33,758 bases of DNA, from positions 1-33,758 of the forward strand of contig DAHUZJ010000046.1 in assembly GCA_027306585.1 (NCBI GenBank), written 5' to 3'. Positions 26,203 to 33,758 of the stretch are shown piece after piece. Both the position numbers and the translations under genes were made by a program. Numbering within the stretch: position 1 is the stretch's first letter; every line of letters begins with the position of its first letter. The notes beneath the pieces were generated by a model that was not told the DNA's origin, did not search any database, and saw only the letters and a program-made list of their open reading frames with translations. Source of the DNA: Acidimicrobiaceae bacterium. GTDB lineage: Bacteria > Actinomycetota > Acidimicrobiia > Acidimicrobiales > RAAP-2.

Positions 26203-27155
26203 GACGGCTCCTGCCCGCGCCCCGGGTCGCTGCCGTTGCCTGACGGCGCGCCGGGAGCGGGTCCTGCCGCCACGCCCGCCGGCGCCCGTGCCACGGGCAC
26301 GCTGTGGCCTTGGCGGCGCCGGAAGCCCTGGAGGCGGTCGACGCCGATGGAGGCCAACAGGGCACGGAGCTCGTCGGCCCGGTCGGCGACCTCCTCCTGG
26401 CGGTGAGCGTCGGACGCCGTGGTGAGCGGCACACCGTGAGCGGCCAGGCGGACGAGCAGCCCCTCGGCGGGGTACTGCTCGCCGACCGGCTTGCGCCACC
26501 CGGCGGACGACACCTCGGCGGCCAGGCGTTGACGGGCAACCGCCTCGGCGATGCGGTCCCACCATTCCTGGGGCCGTCCGGGTCGGTGCCCCGCCACCTT
26601 CACGAGGTCGGGATGGGCGAGGACGTCGCACGCCCCCGAGGCCGCCAGCTCCTCCAGCGCGTCGACGTACGCGGTCCACACGGCGTCGACCTCTCGCGCC
26701 GGCCACTCGGCCATCGACACCGGGTCGTCGAGGTCGTCGAAGCGCCACGCGCCGAGCCAGTGCACCGAGCCGAGGAGCACGTCGAAGGGGTAGCCGGCCA
26801 GCAGATCGCCGACGGCTCCCATCCGGCCCGCGTACCAGTCGACCTCGAGACCGAGGACGACCGGAAGGCCGGCGCGCTTGGCCTCGAGCACGGCGTCGAC
26901 GTAGCGGTCGAGGTCGGCGGTCGCGTGGTGCTGCCAGTAGGCGGCCATCGAGCCGTGCAAGTGCGCCGCCGGGTCCGCCTCCCAGAACGGGCCGAGCAGG
27001 CCCTTCGCCTGCACGAAGCGGAAGAGGTGCTCGGTGAGGGCGACTTCCACCACCCCGGCGGCCGCCGCCCGCTCGCAGTACGCCGCCACTTGCTCGAGGT
27101 CGAGCGGCGTGTCCCTTTGGTCGTGCGGCCAGAGGTGGAGGTGGTAGTCGAGCAT
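26199..27155 (-). CDS. PHP-domain phosphatase (histidinol phosphatase-like)
   Basis: Metal-dependent phosphoesterase of 318 residues. The first metal motif DYHLHLWPHD is at residues 3-12, TEHLF follows, then GLEVDWYAG, GSVHWLG, CDVLAHPDLVK and TASDAHR, the full set of PHP ligands. The arrangement resembles HisK/HisJ histidinol phosphatases, but no his genes are near, so the substrate is open. The last about 35 residues are a Gly/Ala/Pro-rich tail. The ATG at 27155 is immediately at the domain start, and TACGAT lies 12 bases upstream. Its stop overlaps the start of the PdtaS-like kinase, so the two are probably translated together. Confidence 0.85.
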   Translation of the reverse strand: MLDYHLHLWPHDQRDTPLDLEQVAAYCERAAAAGVVEVALTEHLFRFVQAKGLLGPFWEADPAAHLHGSMAAYWQHHATADLDRYVDAVLEAKRAGLPVVLGLEVDWYAGRMGAVGDLLAGYPFDVLLGSVHWLGAWRFDDLDDPVSMAEWPAREVDAVWTAYVDALEELAASGACDVLAHPDLVKVAGHRPGRPQEWWDRIAEAVARQRLAAEVSSAGWRKPVGEQYPAEGLLVRLAAHGVPLTTASDAHRQEEVADRADELRALLASIGVDRLQGFRRRQGHSVPVARAPAGVAAGPAPGAPSGNGSDPGRGQEPS

Positions 27156-27167
27156 GGCCTCAGGCGC

Positions 27168-27173
27168 ATCGTA
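27168..27173 (-). promoter_or_regulatory. Predicted PHP-pdtaS -10 box
   Basis: TACGAT on the minus strand, 12 bases before the ATG. It predicts a leader of only about five bases. Confidence 0.4.
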
Positions 27174-27281
27174 GGCGCGCCCGCCGCCCGCCGGGCGTGG
27201 ACCGCCGCGCCCGCGGAGGCGACTCCGGCGCGGACGCGTCGCGGTCTCACCGTGCAGCCGGGCCGCCGGTGACCGGCGGGG

Positions 27282-29114
27282 TCAGGCCTGGAAGGAGGAG
27301 CCGGCGTCCTGTGCGGAGAACGGCAAGCCCGAACCTCCGGCGTTGGGCACCCCGGAGGTCCACTGGGACCAGGTCAGACTGTCGCCGAGCGCGAAGCCGT
27401 CGAAGGTCCAGGGCCCCACGTAGGCGTTGCCGACGAAGCGGTTGCCCTGGTGGTCGGAGATGGCGGCCGGCACGGCCCACCCGCGGTACGGCGCCACTGT
27501 GCCGTACTCCGAGAACAGCCCCGTCTCGCCGCAGTCGGTCGCGGCCGAGCACGCCGACCCGATCGCCGCCGGTGTGAACGTGAAGGTATTGGCCGACACG
27601 GTGACGTTCTGGGTCTTCCATCGGCAGTCGTCGTAGTAATCGGGAACGCCACCCGGCGTCGCGCTCGGCAGGTTCGCCGAGCACGAGGCGACGGTCGCCG
27701 CCGGGTCCACCAGCGTGCACACGCTGTCGGAGCCGTCGCCGCAGAACCGGTTGGCGTTCTCCCACAGCACGACGCCACCCCAGTTGTCGGTCAGGACGTT
27801 GCCGAGGATCGTGAGGGTGCCCGAGTAGGCGCTGGCCACCCTGGCGTCGCCACCCGACTCCGAGACGTAGATGGCGGGCTCGGGGAAGCCCTGCGACGGT
27901 GTGGCACCGGCGACCCACCCGTTGTCCACCAGCGTGTTCCCCGAGATCAGGGCGTTGTAGCTGGCCTCGTACATGATGCCTTCGGCCGCGTTGCCCGAGA
28001 TGTAGTTGCCCGAGATGTCGAAGCCGGCGTTGTCGGTGTCGACCCAGAGGCCGACGTTGTGGTTGTCGTGGACGTAGTTGCCCGTCACCACGGCGCCGTT
28101 GGTCTGCCAGAACTTCGCCCCTCCCGAGCACCCGCAGCCCGGCTGGTGCGCTGTCCAGTCGTACGTGTCGTTGCCGGACACCTCGTTGCCCGTCACGGTG
28201 ACGCCACTGACCGTCCCTGTTGTGCTGTACGCGCTGAACCCGTACTGGCCGTTCTGGGTGAGGCAACTGTCGGTGAGCACGTCCTGGCTACCCAGCATGA
28301 CGCCCGCCCCCGCGTCGTCCTGGATGGTGTCGTGCGCGATGACCCAGCCCGCTGCCGAGTTGTGGTTGACCACGCCCTGTGTCCCGTTGGCCCCGGGTGC
28401 ACCGAAGTCCTCGATGGTGAGGTACTCGATCGTCACCCCGGTCGCATGCTGGGTGAAGGCGTAGTCGTTGCTTCCCTGACCCGACAGCACGGCACCGGGC
28501 CCGCCGACGTAGGTGTCGCCGTTCCCCGCGATGATCTGGCCGTAGGGCCCTGTGCCCAGCGTGTGGGTCCCCGGCGCGAACCAGTAGGTCGTGCCCGGCG
28601 TGCCCAGTGTCATGCCGCTGTCGTTGCCCGCCGGCACCGTGACGGCACCGGCGGGCGGTGCGGCCGGGCCAGTGAGGAGGCCGGCGTTCCCGCAGACCAC
28701 CGAAGGCGCCGTGGGCGCCACCACCGACACCTCCGTCGACGCCAGGCCGACCACCGGCGCCGCGAGCGGCTGGCCGCCCACGGAGCCGTCGAACGGGGCG
28801 CCGCCGAAGGCGAAGATGCCGCCGTCGGCCGCCACCTCCCAGTAGCCGCCGCCGGGGGCGGCGGCCACGCCCACGATCGGCTGGTTGAGGGGGTGCCCGC
28901 CCATCGAGCCGTCGAACGGGGCGCCGCCGAAGGCGAAGATGCCGCCGTCGGCCGCCACCTCCCAGTAGCCGGCCACCGACAGCGAAGCCGACGACGTCGC
29001 CTGCGGCGAGGTCGTGGCCGGCGCGACCAGCGCGGCCTGGCCGGCGACCACCGGCCCGACGACGAGGCAGGCAGCGACGAGACCCGAGGACGACCGCGGA
29101 CAGCGCCAGGCCAT
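27282..29114 (-). CDS. Secreted parallel beta-helix protein with GYW-DGG repeats
   Basis: Exported protein of 610 residues. The signal peptide covers about residues 1-32 (WRCPR then a hydrophobic run). Two near-identical 41-residue repeats follow ([22 protein letters not shown]), encoded by 66-bp perfect DNA repeats. The main body is a right-handed parallel beta-helix (pectate lyase-like or NosD-like) with many turns such as [19 protein letters not shown] and ISGNTLVDN. Several cysteine pairs ([15 protein letters not shown]) suggest disulfides outside the cell. Activity may be polysaccharide binding or cleavage, but no catalytic set is obvious. The ATG at 29114 lies eight bases after TACGAT. 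ACA threonine codons are common, as in the other exported proteins here. Confidence 0.8.
   Translation of the reverse strand: MAWRCPRSSSGLVAACLVVGPVVAGQAALVAPATTSPQATSSASLSVAGYWEVAADGGIFAFGGAPFDGSMGGHPLNQPIVGVAAAPGGGYWEVAADGGIFAFGGAPFDGSVGGQPLAAPVVGLASTEVSVVAPTAPSVVCGNAGLLTGPAAPPAGAVTVPAGNDSGMTLGTPGTTYWFAPGTHTLGTGPYGQIIAGNGDTYVGGPGAVLSGQGSNDYAFTQHATGVTIEYLTIEDFGAPGANGTQGVVNHNSAAGWVIAHDTIQDDAGAGVMLGSQDVLTDSCLTQNGQYGFSAYSTTGTVSGVTVTGNEVSGNDTYDWTAHQPGCGCSGGAKFWQTNGAVVTGNYVHDNHNVGLWVDTDNAGFDISGNYISGNAAEGIMYEASYNALISGNTLVDNGWVAGATPSQGFPEPAIYVSESGGDARVASAYSGTLTILGNVLTDNWGGVVLWENANRFCGDGSDSVCTLVDPAATVASCSANLPSATPGGVPDYYDDCRWKTQNVTVSANTFTFTPAAIGSACSAATDCGETGLFSEYGTVAPYRGWAVPAAISDHQGNRFVGNAYVGPWTFDGFALGDSLTWSQWTSGVPNAGGSGLPFSAQDAGSSFQA
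28783..28848 (-). repeat. 66-bp direct repeat, copy B
   Basis: Identical over 66 bases to 28906-28971, offset by 123 bp (41 codons). It encodes the second GYW-DGG repeat of the secreted beta-helix protein. Confidence 0.9.
28906..28971 (-). repeat. 66-bp direct repeat, copy A
   Basis: Partner of 28783-28848. Perfect identity suggests a recent duplication or ongoing gene conversion; recombination would delete or add exactly one 41-residue unit in frame. Confidence 0.9.
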
Positions 29115-29122
29115 GAGGCCCG

Positions 29123-29128
29123 ATCGTA
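29123..29128 (-). promoter_or_regulatory. Predicted beta-helix gene -10 box
   Basis: TACGAT on the minus strand, eight bases before ATG 29114. It favours this start over the in-frame ATG at 29138, which lies upstream of the box. Confidence 0.5.
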
Positions 29129-29196
29129 CGAGGGCCATTGGGGCGGCGCCAGGGTCTCGCCTTCGCCCGGGGCGATCTCCTTCGGCCGCCCGGCGG

Positions 29197-30384
29197 CTAG
29201 TCCCACATGGCGGCGCCGAGCCGCAGCAGCCCCTCCATGTCCACGACATCACCGTCGAAGAAGGGCACCGTGGCGAGCACCTCGGGGTGGGTGGCCAGCT
29301 CGGCCTGCTGCTCGGCCTCCCTCCGGGCCACCCCCCCGAAATTGAGGAAGCTGTCGGCCACCTCCTCGAGGACCCGGCGGGTGTGGGCGGGGTCGGTCGG
29401 CAGCGCCGCCGCCAGGTCGGCAGCCCGGTCCCGCAGCGTGGTCGCGACCTTGGCCGCCGTGCGGTCGCGGAAGTAGGAGGGCAGCACCTTGTTGACCACC
29501 ACCGCGCCCAGGTGCAGGTCGCGCCGCACGAGGGCACGGGCGAAGAACTCGGCCTCACGCACGGGCGTCGCCTCGAGCGTCGAGACCACGAGGAACGTGC
29601 AGCGCCGGTCCGACAGCAGGCGGGTGACCGCCCCCGCCCGCTCGACGAACCCCTCGTACATCGACTGGAACAGGATGAAGAACTCGGCGATGTCGGCGAG
29701 GAATTGCGTTCCGAGGATCCGGTCGGCCACCTGGTAGAAGGGCCTCGACGCCAGGTTCACCAGCCGAGAGCGGTAGGGCACGATCAACCAGCGCAGGAGC
29801 CGGCTCGAGAAGAAGTCCTCCATCCGCTGTGGCGCGTCGAGGAAGTCCAGCGCGTTGCGGGTCGGGGGGGTGTCCACCACGATGAGGTCGTAGCGGCCCT
29901 CGGCGTGCAGCTCGTAGAGCCGCTCCATGGCGATGTAGTCGTGGCTCTGGACGAACCTGCCCGAGATGTTGCGGTAGAGGGGGTTGGCGAGGATCTGCTC
30001 CCGGGTGGCGGCGTCGGGCGCGTGGCGCCGGACGAGGGCGTCCCAGCTCTCCTTGGTGTCGAGCATGGCCGCCCACAGCTCGCCGCGCGGGGTGGCGCCC
30101 GCCTGGCGGAAGACGTCGTCGGGGATGCGCCGCTCCTTGTTGCCGAGGCCTCGCCGGGAGAGGCCGAGAGCGTCGGCCAGACGCCGCGCCGGGTCGACGG
30201 TCAGCACGAGGACCCGCCCGCCGTGATGGCAGGCCGCCATGGCGGCCGCCGCGGCGGCCGCCGTCGTCTTGCCGACACCCCCCGGCCCGCACGCGACGGC
30301 GATCTCCTTGGCGGCCAGCAGCCCGTCGAGCGTGCCCTGGCGGGGCGCCTCGTCGGCGGTGCCGGCGGCACGACCGGGCGTCAC
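29197..30384 (-). CDS. ArsA/Get3-like ATPase, variant Walker A
   Basis: SIMIBI-class ATPase of 395 residues, second of a pair. Walker A reads [10 protein letters not shown] (residues 32-41): Pro34 replaces the signature lysine of the deviant Walker A found in ArsA/Get3 proteins. [15 protein letters not shown] (switch I) and [17 protein letters not shown] (switch II) are present. The protein resembles the mycobacterial Rv3679-Rv3680 type pair, described as Get3 homologues, rather than arsenite pumps; no ars genes are nearby. GTG at 30384 overlaps the stop of the first ATPase gene (GTGA), which suggests equal synthesis and a heteromer. Clients are unknown. Confidence 0.88.
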   Translation of the reverse strand: MTPGRAAGTADEAPRQGTLDGLLAAKEIAVACGPGGVGKTTAAAAAAAMAACHHGGRVLVLTVDPARRLADALGLSRRGLGNKERRIPDDVFRQAGATPRGELWAAMLDTKESWDALVRRHAPDAATREQILANPLYRNISGRFVQSHDYIAMERLYELHAEGRYDLIVVDTPPTRNALDFLDAPQRMEDFFSSRLLRWLIVPYRSRLVNLASRPFYQVADRILGTQFLADIAEFFILFQSMYEGFVERAGAVTRLLSDRRCTFLVVSTLEATPVREAEFFARALVRRDLHLGAVVVNKVLPSYFRDRTAAKVATTLRDRAADLAAALPTDPAHTRRVLEEVADSFLNFGGVARREAEQQAELATHPEVLATVPFFDGDVVDMEGLLRLGAAMWD

Positions 30385-31388
30385 AGGCCGAGCTCCTCTG
30401 CCAGCGACGTGGCGACCTGCTTCGTCGTCCGCAGCCCGTGGAACCGGGCGAAGAGGTAGGGCAGGTAGAGGACCGGCACCTCGGGCGGGAGGCCGGCCCG
30501 GAGCCGCTCGAGGTGTCCGGCGCGGGTCCGGCGCATGGTCACCGCCAGTCGGGCGCCTTCGAGGACGGGTGCCACGTCCCCGCCCACCAGGTCCGAGAGC
30601 TCCTTCTGGAGGCGGGGGGTGCGCAGCTCGGCGAAGACCTCCTCCTCGTGGATCCCGAACAGCTCCGGAAGGACCCGGTTCACCATGACGGCGGCCAGCC
30701 GTACGGTGGTCTCGGTGGCCACCCGCCCGGACAGCTCGAGGGTCTCGGTGACAGGCATCTCCTCGGGCGTGGTGACGACCACGAGGCCCGTCTGCAGCGG
30801 GTCCGAGAGGATCTCGAGCATCCAGTCCGTCTGGGACCGGATGAGGCCGACCTTGACCAGGTCGTTGATCGCCTGCGGGGCGGCCAGCTGCCCGATGATG
30901 TGCCCGGTGGCGGGGGCGTCCACCACGACGAGGTCGTAGTGGCGCTCACGCACCTCCCAGCACAGCTTGCCGACGGTCAGGATCTCCCGCACGCCCGGGG
31001 CGGCGGTCGCCACGAAGTCGAACACCTTCGCCAAGGGCGAGATGCGCCCGGCGACGGGGATCCGCAGGTTGAGCTTGAGGTACTCCCGCAGCGAGGCCTC
31101 GGTGTCCATGGACATCGCCACGACGCCGGGTGCCACCTCCCGCCCGGCGAAGTCCGTCGGGCCGGACTCGAACAGGGCGGCCAGGTCGCCCTTGGCGTCG
31201 ACCTCACAGGCCAGCACCCGCTTGCCCCGCTGGGCGGCCAGCTGGGCCAGGGCGGCGGCGACCGTCGTCTTGCCCACGCCCCCCTTGCCGGTGACGAACA
31301 CGAGGCGCAGGTCGAGGGGCCCAGGTGCCGCACCCGGGCCCGGACCGGCCGCCGGGCCGTCGCCCGACCGGGCCAACGCACCGGTCAT
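30381..31388 (-). CDS. ArsA/Get3-like ATPase, canonical deviant Walker A
   Basis: First ATPase of the pair, 335 residues. The deviant Walker A GKGGVGKTT at 34-42 keeps the signature lysine K35. VLACEVDAKGDLAALF and DLVVVDAPATGHIIGQL are the switch regions. The N-terminus before the P-loop is Gly/Ala/Pro-rich and probably disordered. The start ATG at 31388 follows the DUF3107 stop by 13 bases, so all three are likely one operon. With the partner lacking the signature lysine, only this subunit may supply that lysine across a dimer interface. This is inference from Get3/MinD-type structures. There is no evidence of arsenic transport. Confidence 0.88.
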   Translation of the reverse strand: MTGALARSGDGPAAGPGPGAAPGPLDLRLVFVTGKGGVGKTTVAAALAQLAAQRGKRVLACEVDAKGDLAALFESGPTDFAGREVAPGVVAMSMDTEASLREYLKLNLRIPVAGRISPLAKVFDFVATAAPGVREILTVGKLCWEVRERHYDLVVVDAPATGHIIGQLAAPQAINDLVKVGLIRSQTDWMLEILSDPLQTGLVVVTTPEEMPVTETLELSGRVATETTVRLAAVMVNRVLPELFGIHEEEVFAELRTPRLQKELSDLVGGDVAPVLEGARLAVTMRRTRAGHLERLRAGLPPEVPVLYLPYLFARFHGLRTTKQVATSLAEELGL

Positions 31389-31401
31389 TCGGCCTGCCGG
31401 C

Positions 31402-31635
31402 TCAAGGGGCGCCGAAGCCCACCCGGCGGTCCGCGGTCGGGGCGCCGACCTCCACGTAGGCGACCTTGGCCACCGGCACGCCCACCCGGCGGCCCCGGCG
31501 GTCGGTCAACCACAGCACGGCGTCGCCGCCCAGGGCGCCCTCGATCTCGGCCAGGATCTGGTCCCGGTCGACCTCGTCCCCCAGCTCCACCTCGAGCTCC
31601 TTGGGGGTCTGGACGATCCCGATCCGCACGTCCAC
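31402..31635 (-). CDS. DUF3107 family protein
   Basis: Small conserved actinobacterial protein of 77 residues and unknown function, beginning VDVRIGIVQTPKELEVELGD, the family N-terminus. It has no cysteine or membrane segment, and a pattern of alternating strands and one helix (EVDRDQILAEIEGAL). GTG at 31635 was chosen because the domain starts there; GAGGAG lies about 12 bases upstream. It is the first gene of an operon with the two ArsA-like ATPases, which is worth noting as possible functional context. Confidence 0.85.
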   Translation of the reverse strand: MDVRIGIVQTPKELEVELGDEVDRDQILAEIEGALGGDAVLWLTDRRGRRVGVPVAKVAYVEVGAPTADRRVGFGAP

Positions 31636-31772
31636 CTGGTGTCTGGCTCCTCGGTTCCGGGGCGACAGCGCTCCCGCCCGCCCGCTCCAGCGACGCACCG
31701 CCGGCTCTCGACCGCCGCTGCGACCGCCCCGGGTCGGCCCGGTGCGGCACCCCTGACGATACAGGCACCCGG

Positions 31773-31778
31773 CAGACT
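31773..31778 (+). promoter_or_regulatory. Candidate dGTPase -10 box
   Basis: CAGACT, seven bases before ATG 31786. It fits the leaderless spacing but has C in place of T at the first position. Confidence 0.35.
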
Positions 31779-31785
31779 GGACGGC

Positions 31786-32934
31786 ATGGCGAAGGACGAG
31801 CTGACCGAGCGGGCCCGACGGTGGGCCGGCACGATGGGCGGCCACGGGTCGCAGCTCACCGGCCTCCGGCAGGCGCACGGCGGCCCCGTGGTCGAGCTGG
31901 GGGACGTCCGCATCCTCGACCGGGAGGCCCGGGAGGCCGCCGAGCACGATGCCCTGGCGCCCGCTGCCACCCGCGCACGGGGGGCCGGCGACCGCCGGCG
32001 ACCGGAGGAGCCCGACCCGTGGCGCACCTGCTTCGAGCGAGACCGCGACCGCATCCTGCACGGGACGGCGTTCCGGCGGCTCGCCGGGAAGACGCAGGTG
32101 TTCGTCTTCCCGGCAGACCACCAGCGGACGCGTCTGACCCACGCGCTCGAGGTGGCCCAGATCGCCCGCGCCCTGGCGACGGCGCTGCAGCTCAACGCCG
32201 CGCTCGCCGAAGCCATCGCTCTGGGTCACGATTGCGGTCACGGCCCCTTCGGGCATGCCAGCGAGGACGCCCTCGACCCGCTGGTGCCCGGCGGTTTCGA
32301 CCATGCTCCCTGGGGTGCCGACATCACCCTGGCCCACCTCAACCTGACCGCCGAGGTCGGCGACGGCATTCGCAACCACAGCTGGTCCCGGCCGGCCCCG
32401 GCCACGCCCGAGGGCGAGATCTGCTCGATCGCCGACCGGTTGGCCTACACCACCCACGATGCCGAAGACGCGGCCCGCGCAGGCGTCGTCGACCTCGCCG
32501 ACCTGCCGCCCGCCGTCCTCGAGTGGGCCGGGCCGGCGCACGCTCGCCAGCTGGGCGCCTTCGTGCGGGACGTCGTCACGACCAGCCAGCAGCAGGGGGC
32601 GGTGGGGCTGGGCCCGGAGGCGGCCGACGTGCTCGCCGCCCTCCGAGAGTGGTGCTACGAGCGCATCTACCTGCGCCCCGAGTCGGTGGCACAGGCCCGC
32701 GCCGTCCACCGGATGCTCGGGGCCCTCGTGGAGCACTACGTGGCACGTCCCACCGACCTCCCCGCCGACGCCGGGGCGGACCGGTGGCCCGCCGGCTCCC
32801 CCGACGTCGTCCGGGCGGCGGTCGGCTACGTCGCCGGCATGACCGACCGGTTCGCCTGCCTCCAGGCTGCCCGTCTCGTGGACTGGCCACAGGACGAGAT
32901 GCCGGCCGGCTTCGACACGGGCGCGGCGTGGTAG
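31786..32934 (+). CDS. dgt: Deoxyguanosinetriphosphate triphosphohydrolase-like protein
   Basis: HD-domain dNTP triphosphohydrolase of 382 residues, splitting dGTP (or other dNTPs) to nucleoside and triphosphate. The metal-binding residues are in RLTHALEVAQIAR and LGHDCGHGPFGHASEDAL, and the later aspartate in ICSIADRLAYTTHDAEDA. FRRLAGKTQVFVFP is the conserved family segment before the HD site. The N-terminal about 75 residues contain a loop rich in Arg and Ala. The enzyme often stands next to dnaG in actinobacteria; here it is next to carbamate kinase. ATG at 31786 lies seven bases after CAGACT and has no ribosome site. Confidence 0.93.
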   Translation: MAKDELTERARRWAGTMGGHGSQLTGLRQAHGGPVVELGDVRILDREAREAAEHDALAPAATRARGAGDRRRPEEPDPWRTCFERDRDRILHGTAFRRLAGKTQVFVFPADHQRTRLTHALEVAQIARALATALQLNAALAEAIALGHDCGHGPFGHASEDALDPLVPGGFDHAPWGADITLAHLNLTAEVGDGIRNHSWSRPAPATPEGEICSIADRLAYTTHDAEDAARAGVVDLADLPPAVLEWAGPAHARQLGAFVRDVVTTSQQQGAVGLGPEAADVLAALREWCYERIYLRPESVAQARAVHRMLGALVEHYVARPTDLPADAGADRWPAGSPDVVRAAVGYVAGMTDRFACLQAARLVDWPQDEMPAGFDTGAAW

Positions 32935-32963
32935 GTGTGCTGGCACTGGCGCGAGCCGGGCCG

Positions 32964-33758
32964 TCAGTCCGGGACCACCACGGTGCCCGCCCGGCCCTCG
33001 ACCAGGCTGGCGGCGTCCTCCAGGCGGCCTATGGCCGCACGGCGGCCGGTGGCGGCGACGAACCGGCAGGCGGCCTCGACCTTGGGGCCCATCGACCCGG
33101 CGGGGAACTCGGGGGCGGCAGCCCGCAGCTCGGCCACGGTCACCCGCCCGAGGGCCTGGGCGTGCGGCGTGCCGTGCCGGACCTCGACGGCCGGCACGTC
33201 GGTGAGGATCGCGAGGACGTCGGCGTCCAGCTCGGTGGCGACCAGGGCCGAGGTCAGGTCCTTGTCGACCACGGCCTCGACCCCGGCGAGCCGGCCGTCG
33301 GGACGGCGCGTGACCGGGACCCCGCCACCGCCGGCGCACACGACCACGGCCCCGGCGTCGAGGAGGGCCCCCACCACGTCCAGCTCGACGACCCGGCGTG
33401 GCTCGGGCGAGGCCACCACCCGGCGCCAGCCGCCGTCGTCCTGGCAGATGGCCCAGCCGTGCTCGGCGGCCAGGCGACGAGCCGCCGGCTCGTCGTAGAG
33501 CGGCCCCACGAATTTGGCGGGAGCGCCGAAGGCCGGGTCGCCGGGGTCGACCTCGGTCTGGGTCACGAGGGCCGCCACGGGACGGCCGGGCGCCGCGGCC
33601 TCGAGCTCCTGGAGCAGCCAGTAGCCGATCATCCCCTGCGTCTGGGCTCCCAGCACGTCGAGCGGGTAGGCGTGGCGGAGGGCGGGATCGGCGGCGCTCT
33701 CGTTGGCCAGCAGCCCGACCTGCGGGCCGTTGCCGTGGGTCACGACGAGCTGGTGCGC
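32964..33758 (-). CDS. arcC: Carbamate kinase, 5' end beyond window
   Basis: Transfers phosphate between carbamoyl phosphate and ADP, giving ATP in arginine, agmatine or allantoin breakdown. 264 residues are visible; about 45 N-terminal residues lie outside. The reading frame runs off the right edge (AHQLVVTHGNGPQVGLLA). Diagnostic segments are VTHGNGPQVG, LDVLGAQTQGMIGYWL, VCAGGGGVPV, AVVDKDLTSALVA and EFPAGSMGPKVEAACRFV. All match the amino-acid kinase fold of ArcC. It converges on the dGTPase gene with only 29 bases between the stops. No arginine deiminase or transcarbamylase gene is in the window. Confidence 0.95.
   Translation of the reverse strand, partial: AHQLVVTHGNGPQVGLLANESAADPALRHAYPLDVLGAQTQGMIGYWLLQELEAAAPGRPVAALVTQTEVDPGDPAFGAPAKFVGPLYDEPAARRLAAEHGWAICQDDGGWRRVVASPEPRRVVELDVVGALLDAGAVVVCAGGGGVPVTRRPDGRLAGVEAVVDKDLTSALVATELDADVLAILTDVPAVEVRHGTPHAQALGRVTVAELRAAAPEFPAGSMGPKVEAACRFVAATGRRAAIGRLEDAASLVEGRAGTVVVPD

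Noticed and set aside
24391-26406. Plus-strand open frame of over 600 codons opposite the PdtaS-like gene
   Set aside because: It starts inside whiB in another phase and is the antisense shadow of a kinase with all its motifs intact.
27450-29345. Plus-strand open frame opposite the beta-helix gene
   Set aside because: Its Val/Asp/Gly/His-rich product mirrors the antisense of a repetitive GC-rich gene, and the beta-helix repeats on the minus strand are convincing.
29197-31388. Arsenite efflux ATPase (arsA)
   Set aside because: There is no arsB, arsR or arsD nearby and no metal-binding cysteine triad. The tandem pair matches the Get3-like mycobacterial type better.

Overview
The window is about 33.8 kb of very GC-rich, densely coding chromosome from an actinobacterium. 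The gene families point to that phylum: a WhiB protein, a PdtaS-type kinase, the histidine phosphatase/DUF3090/SCO1664 trio, DUF3107, a paired ArsA/Get3-like ATPase system, a PASTA kinase and family 5 uracil-DNA glycosylase. Exported proteins carrying GYW..DGG.FAFG repeats suggest the class Acidimicrobiia, but that placement is inference. No insertion sequence, prophage, CRISPR array or plasmid gene was seen. It reads as ordinary core chromosome.

Layout. 1-3666 (minus): lysA-hom-thrC, aspartate-family amino acid synthesis, with thrC cut by the left edge. 3783-3854: tRNA-Arg(CCG). 3910-4506 (plus): phoU. 4549-9457 (minus): L,D-transpeptidase, argS, an FmdB-type zinc ribbon and a secreted CHAP hydrolase with repeats. 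9545-12199 (plus): aconitase. 12238-14180 (minus): PIG-L/LmbE deacetylase and DEAD-box helicase. 14507-14974 (plus): Bcp peroxiredoxin. 14996-15781 (minus) and 15833-16963 (plus): an Fpg/Nei glycosylase divergent from an FrhB-like iron-sulfur flavoprotein. 16976-17665 (minus) and 17691-19587 (plus): uracil-DNA glycosylase divergent from phosphatase-DUF3090-SCO1664. 19866-21596 (plus): PASTA Ser/Thr kinase. 21708-24228 (minus): GDPD-etfB-etfA. 24357-24647 (plus): whiB. 24685-27155 (minus): PHP phosphatase and PdtaS-like kinase. 27282-29114 (minus): secreted beta-helix protein. 29197-31635 (minus): DUF3107 and two ArsA-like ATPases. 31786-32934 (plus): dGTPase. 32964-33758 (minus): carbamate kinase, cut by the right edge.

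Working together. lysA, hom and thrC form an amino acid biosynthesis operon. EtfB and EtfA are the two subunits of one electron carrier. The two ArsA-like ATPases probably form one heteromeric machine. The phosphatase/DUF3090/SCO1664 trio is a translationally coupled actinobacterial cassette of unknown function. whiB beside a pdtaS-like kinase matches the Mycobacterium tuberculosis arrangement whiB1 (Rv3219)-pdtaS (Rv3220c), and a perfect CRP-type palindrome lies in front of whiB.

The most interesting signals are not new genes. (1) Many transcription units have a TAnnnT-like -10 hexamer only 6-8 bases before the start codon and no Shine-Dalgarno sequence, which implies leaderless mRNAs. (2) One divergent pair has overlapping -10 boxes on opposite strands. 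(3) Exported proteins use the threonine codon ACA often while their cytoplasmic neighbours rarely do. (4) Two unrelated secreted proteins share one repeat module. I did not find a convincing new multi-gene defence or metabolic system.
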